Assembly (NCBI RefSeq): GCF_963259705.1
Contig: NC_081846.1
Coordinates: 61,371,722 to 61,435,721 of the forward strand
Length of the DNA: 64,000 bases
Reading direction: 5' to 3'
From: Myotis daubentonii
Lineage: Eukaryota > Chordata > Mammalia > Chiroptera > Vespertilionidae
Below the pieces are notes generated by a model. The model did no database searches. It saw nothing but the letters and a program-made list of their open reading frames with translations, and was not told the DNA's origin. The translations under genes and the position numbers were made by a program. Positions 58,605 through 64,000 of this stretch are shown here, piece by piece. The stretch's first letter is position 1, and each line of letters starts with the position of its first letter.

Positions 58605-58968
58605 CTAGAGGCCCGGTGCATGAAATTCATGCACTCAGGGGGGTCCCTCAGCCTGGCCTGTGTCCTCTTGCAGTCCAGAAGCCCTCGCGAGATGTCCGAC
58701 TGACAGGTTAGGCTCGCTCCCCTAAGCCATCAGTTGGACATACTTAGCACTGCCGCACGGAGGCGGGAGAGGCTCCTGCCACTGCCGCTGCGCTCGCCAG
58801 CCTTGAGCCCAACTTCTGGCTGAGCAGCACTCCCCTTGTGGGAGCACACTGACCAGCAGGGGGCAGCTCCTACATTGAGTGTCTGCCCCCTGGTGGCCAG
58901 TGTGCATCATAGTGACTGGTCCTTCCACCATTCAGTTGATGTGTATATTAGCCTTTTATTATATAGGA
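58605..58968 (-). mobile_element. Helitron, minus strand, abutting a second one
   Basis: The + strand begins CTAGAGGCCCGGTGCATGAA (reversed 3' hairpin end) and ends CCTTTTATTATATAGGA (reversed 5' end). It contains CCAGCAGGGGGCAG (58853-58866) and CTGCCCCCTGGTGG (58883-58896), two CTCF-like cores in opposite orientation 16 bp apart. Confidence 0.9.
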
Positions 58969-59607
58969 CTAGGGGCCCGGTGCACGAAATTCGTGCACTG
59001 GGTGTGGGGCGGGGGGGAGTGTCCCTCAGCCCAGCCTGCCCCCTCTCACATACTGGGAGCCCTCAGGCGTTGACCCCCATCACCCTCCAATCGCAGGATC
59101 GGCCCCTTGCCCAGGCATGACGCCTCTGGCTGAGGCGTCCGGCCCGGGCAGCGGGGACCCGCAGCTGCAGCGGCCCCGCGATCATGGGCTTCGCTTTAGG
59201 CCCAGGCAAGGGACCCCTAGCTCCTGGGACTGCCAGCTTCGACCGTGCCCAGCTCCCATCTCTGGCTCCACCCCTACTTCCTGCTATCACTGGCCAGGGC
59301 AGCAAAGGCGCCTGATTCTCCGATCATGGCTGGGGGGCAGGGCAAAGGCGGCCCCAGGGCCACCTTTTCCCTGCCCCCCAGCTCTTAGCTCCCCCCTGGG
59401 TTTCCGATCACTGTCAGTGGCAGGGGGCTTCTTCCTGCTTTCCCTTTTGCCTCCCTGCATTGTGCCTACATATGCAAATTAACCGCCATCTTGTTGGCAG
59501 TTAACTGCCAATCTTAGTTGGCAGTTAATTTGCATATAGCCCTGATTAGCCAATGAAAAGGGTATCGTCGTACGCCAATTACCATTTTTCTCTTTTATTA
59601 GTGTTGA
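58969..59607 (-). mobile_element. Helitron, minus strand, second of a tandem pair
   Basis: It begins CTAGGGGCCCGGTGCACGAA and then ATTCGTGCAC directly at the end of the previous element, and ends TCTTTTATTAGTGTTGA. Near its 5' end it carries ATGCAAAT (59472-59479), CCGCCATCTTG (59483-59493) and ATTTGCAT (59528-59535). A TTGGCAGTTAACTGCCAA palindrome lies between them. One inverted unit of the GC-rich Helitron repeat is present near 59063-59160. Confidence 0.88.
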
Positions 59608-60520
59608 TTATGGTAGCCATAGAGAAAAACGTTGGAAGAAGTTTTAACAAGAATTGTCAATGTTAGCATTATAAGGGCTATACTTGTTTTTTACCTTTAA
59701 AACTCCACTAAAGCCAAAAGGATTATGTAGTAAATTACCACATAATTAGATATAAGTGTGTTGTGTCTGGTCTTCTCTGAGGAGTTTTATGTAAAACCAG
59801 TTTCTGCTTAGTACAAGGCTCAAAATATGGCAGTTAGCTCACTGTAGTTATTATTAATAATATTACCAGTAGCTAATATTTATCAAACATTACTAAGGAT
59901 CAAGGGCCAGGATGAGTTCTTTCTCAAACACTACATAATATTATCTCACTATCATCATGGTAGAAACAGAAGCTCCCAATACTGAATCAGTGCATTAACT
60001 AGTCACAAAAACCTAGTGTGGCAAAGAATTTGGAATGGCCTAAAATTTGACAATAATTAGTGGGGTTTTTTCTTATATTTAAAAATATAACAGGAGTTAA
60101 TTTTCCTCGACTTGATGTTTAGCAGTTTCAGACTACAGGGAGAAAGTTTTCTCTAACAGGATTATATAACCATAACTGCACTGGTTGCTTTTCCCCTATG
60201 CCTTTCATCAGAGAGACCTGGAACAAAAAGTTGATCTCTTTGGGGATTGTGCTTTTCCTAAGGCTCTAAAGAATAATCAGCACCCTGTCCTCTCCTCCCA
60301 CTTTGCTAACAGGGCCCCCAGAGCTTTCCCCCTCTCCTGGCTGGGTCTCGTCACTGCTGACTTTTCAGTCAGGAGTGCGTTACTCTATGTCACCCAGTTC
60401 CACTGAGGGTCTGATCTGCAAAGCCACTCTTAGTTATCAATTTATTTTCCAGTTGCACAAATAGCCAAGGCTCTGTGATGCTAGCTCGAGTAAGAGGAAT
60501 GGGGAGGGGGAATTGTAATG
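59608..60520. other. mostly unrecognised, possible MIR piece
   Basis: A MIR-like reversed fragment may lie at 59865-59960 (ATATTTATCAAACATTACTA, AACACTACATAATATTATCT). Otherwise nothing recognised. The frame at 60185-60406 has no family signature. Confidence 0.4.
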
Positions 60521-60529
60521 TATTATTTT

Positions 60530-60920
60530 TTCTTTTTACCCTTTAAACCCCATCAGCATTTCTTCTACTCCCCCTCTCCCCCTGCTCCTGGCAAACTCAA
60601 ACCTATTCTTTGTACCAATGAGCTTGGTTTGTTTGTTTATTTAAAATTCTACATATGAGACCGATTGTATGGTATTTGTCTTTGTCTGACCTATTTTTCT
60701 TAGCATAATGCCTTTGACATCCATCCATGTTGTCGCAAACTGGAAAACTCCATTCCTTTTTCTGGTTGAACAATATTACACTGTGTATATGTGTGTGTGT
60801 GTATCACAAAATTTTTTTGTCCATTTATCTAGGCTAGCACTGGACATGTAGATTGTTTCCACATCTTGGCTATTATAAATAATGTTGCAATGAACATGGG
60901 GTTGCTTTTAAAAAGTAATT
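60530..60920 (-). mobile_element. L1 fragment, antisense
   Basis: CATATGAGACCGATTGTATG, TTAGCATAATGCCTTTGACA, TCCATCCATGTTGTCGCAAA, GTCCATTTATCTAGGCTAGC and AATAATGTTGCAATGAACAT are reversed L1 ORF2 3'-end sequence. Confidence 0.8.
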
Positions 60921-62467
60921 ATTAAAAGTTTACTTTTTTGCCTACAGCCTTTATATTTTAGGAAAAATTGTAGGTATTGCTTCGTGGAGGGTGTGCTTGC
61001 TTAGGTGTTTCAGCCCTTTGATACACACAAAAATCCTCCCAGTGCTAGAGGAAGCATGACTTATATTGTGGAGGGCGTGTTGCCCCTCTCGTTATCTAAA
61101 TTATACAGGTGTGCACAACTCTTTTTTAATAGTTGTTTTACATATGTTGCTGCCTAATACTTGGATGACACATGAAAAGATAATAACAGAAACACTCAAA
61201 ATATATTTTTATTTGAGCATTTATAAAGATAATAATTTCAATGCACTTTGCAAACTTAAATGAGAGTTTATGATAACTAGTCAGCATAGGAGAATACCTG
61301 TAAACCAAATTATCATTTTGGAATCAGTAAATACTAGTGAATGAAAGGAGTGATCATTTAATCTGCTTTTCCTAAATAAACAGTATCACTGGATAATTCA
61401 GAGGCAGATGAGAGGAAGTTTCTCATACTAGAAGTAATACATCTAACAAATGAAGAAGAAATAATCACTATTTAGCAACAGGTTGGGGGTCTAGGGATGC
61501 ATCATCAGTGGCTGTTAACATTGCAAAAAGAAAGACAATACTTACGTGTGTTTGGACAGAAGAAAGGAAATATGCATTAAAAATAAATACAAACAACACA
61601 CTCTCTGAACCTGAGTCAGAGTATTCAGTCACTGCAGGGACTGGGAACATGTAAAACACATGGGAAGGCAGCCAGCATAGACTAGGTTGTGGGAAACAAT
61701 TTTTGAGAGAAAAATGTTCCATTTCTTCAGCAAATTAATTACAAGGAAAAACTGGAGTGGGGATCACCTAATAGACTGAAACTGATCAGTCATTTGAAAA
61801 GTGTAGACCTTATCTAAATTATGATTCAAACAAACTATAAATGGTGACATTTGTGAGAGAGTAATGTAAACCCTGAATAACATTAAGTATTCTTAATTAT
61901 GCCTGGAAATTGTATGGAATTTGTAATAATAGAAAGAGTCCTTATCTTTTGGAGATGCATACTGAAATATATGAGAAGTGGATGAGAGAGTTAAGAGCTG
62001 GAGTACAGATAAAATACAATTAGCCATGAGTTTGTGATTGTTGAATCTGGGCAATGGGTATAAGGGGGTGCATTAAATTATTCTGACAGCTTTTTAAGCG
62101 CTTACAACTTTCCATAATAAAAAATGTGGAGGAGATACAGAAATGCACAAAAAAATAAAATGTTTCTTGAGCTTATTTTAGCTGGCTCTAAGAAACACAT
62201 CACAATTTCAAACTTTAATATACCCAACATTTGAAAGTATAAAGAGGCTTGACCTTTATTTTTTCCTTTCAGATATAAATTCTCTTTGCCCTTCCTAATC
62301 TTGTAACTAATGAGCTCTTCAGTTATACTTATCATTCAATATTTTAAAACCAAAGTTCCTTTCAATGTGACCCTTCAAAATAATCTTTACCACCACCAAT
62401 TTGCTTCTCAGCCCTATTCCAGCACTACTGTTAGTATCTAGAACTAGAGTCTTACACAATCAGTTGT
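60921..62467. other. no recognised feature
   Basis: AT-rich DNA without a recognised gene or repeat. Confidence 0.5.
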
Positions 62468-62484
62468 AAAAATGTCCACTTTGA

Positions 62485-62839
<355 letters not shown>

Positions 62840-62855
62840 AAAATGTCCATTTTGA

Positions 62856-64000
62856 AAAGTGAGTTCTAATGTCTAAATATCACAACAAACCTTCAAGTCC
62901 CTTATAAATTATTTCAGACATTATCTTCATATTACGGCAGCATGCTCTGTACTTTTGGCTTTACTAACTAAAAACATCAGTATTTATGAATGAGGAGTCG
63001 ATTATTCTTTCTTTTTTCCTTTTTTAATCAATGGCATTCCTATGAGGATTATTTTTTTTCTTCATTATTTGATTCAGGACCTACTGAGAACTCTGAGGAG
63101 GGTATGAAAAGGAAGGCAATTATTGCTTTAAATTTGATTAGATAGTAGAGAAGAAAAAGTGTTTTTAAAACTAAGGGATATTAGTAAGTTAACAATTACT
63201 TACTCTGAAGTATGTATAAACTTAGTTCTAAAGGTTCTGGATAACCTTCCAAAAACAGCCAGTCTTGCACAAGGTTTTAAAATTAAATGATTTCAATTGA
63301 TGGAGATGAACTGGGACAACTTTCAGGGCCAAGTGAAACAGTACTAGATTAAAAAATAGAGATCGATAAAATGGATGAAGCAGCTCCAGGTGTGCAAAAG
63401 TGCAGCGTCGGGCTTACTGGCGTGAAATAGAATGAAAATGTCTTCATTGGATTGCACCCATTGGATTGATTGGATCGACTGGATTGCTGACGTTGAATTG
63501 ATTGTGTTTAATTAAACCAGGGAAGTGCCTTTTCTAGGAAATAATGAGAATGGGAGGTTGGGGAGATATGAAACAACAAGGGGCTTGCATTTGGCTGGTT
63601 AGATGGCTGGGCTGAGCTCCACAACCTTAAACTATGATTCACAAACTTAAAACTTTGATTTGAATTTAAATTAAACATTTATTCAGAACATTCTAGTTGG
63701 CACAGTTAACTTTATAATTCTGGTTATGAAAAAATAGCTCAGTAGCTCTTTTAGGACAAACTTGAAGAGGAATAGATTGAGGTGACAGAGATCAGCAAAA
63801 ATGTCACTGAGATCCTGCAGCATAAATAAGGAGGGCCTGAACAAAGCAGAGGAAGCAGGCTGCCAGGGCTTCAGTCATGTCTCCCCTTTGGTTGAGATCC
63901 AAGTCTAACCAAATTTATACCAAATTCTGTTTTATACCAAAAAATATTACAGTCAAGTAGCCTTGAAGTCATTTTTTTTGGTAAGTACTTTAGACATAAA
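62856..64000. other. no recognised feature; short TTGGATTG cluster
   Basis: AT-rich DNA to the window end. At 63440-63500 an impure cluster of ATTGGATTG-like 9-10-mers occurs. No gene or transposon recognised. Confidence 0.5.

Overview
The window is nuclear DNA of a mammal, almost certainly a vespertilionid (evening) bat. It holds many tRNA-derived VES-type SINEs, abundant non-autonomous Helitrons of the HeliBat type (5' TC plus TATATAATAAAAG, 3' hairpin plus GGGCCTCTAG), two SPIN-type hAT elements, L1 fragments with bat-type 5' and 3' ends, and older mammalian repeats (MIR, MER5A, MLT1). That mixture, above all Helitrons together with SPIN, points to Vespertilionidae. There is no multi-exon gene here that I can recognise. 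It reads as an AT-rich intergenic or intronic region shaped by retroposition and DNA transposition.

Layout. 0-5 kb: SINEs, a retroposed 5' half of tRNA-Met, and an antisense L1 split by a SPIN element and a SINE. 5.6-7.2 kb: the 5' UTR and broken ORF1 of a bat L1, ending at a Helitron terminus. 8-18 kb: a Helitron, SINEs, MIR and MER5A, and one half of a 25-kb-spaced direct duplication. 18.8-21.5 kb: a retrocopy of CSNK1A1 (casein kinase 1 alpha) with an intact 329-codon ORF, sitting in the tail of a SINE and carrying a 210-bp hAT element in its 3' UTR. 21.6-25 kb: an MLT1-type LTR and a head-to-tail array of five Helitrons. 25-31 kb: L1 and MIR fragments and a short Helitron. 31.3-33.7 kb: a retrocopy of CCNK (cyclin K) with an intact 582-codon ORF, poly(A) tail and perfect 15-bp target duplication, inside an older L1. 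34-43 kb: L1 remnants, a small mariner-like element, the second duplication copy, an old hAT, and long stretches with no recognised feature. 43.4-50.5 kb: an antisense L1 invaded by two LTRs, a 1.4-kb Helitron with a nested SINE, another LTR and a possible fourth. 53-64 kb: Helitrons (one abutting pair), a second SPIN, L1 and MIR pieces and an expanded CT tract.

The two retrocopies are the only credible protein-coding sequences. Both keep full reading frames. The kinase copy has changed the conserved DFG motif to DVG. The cyclin copy is complete and looks young. Neither comes with evidence of transcription in this window. The most unusual non-coding signals are the tRNA half with 17-bp direct repeats, Helitrons that carry paired octamer/YY1-like and CTCF-like motifs, a short LTR-like insertion with a TATA box almost at its end, and the unidentified ~370-bp duplicated sequence. 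Family names rest on recognition of diagnostic sequence, not on a database search, and comparisons with parent proteins are with human proteins as remembered.
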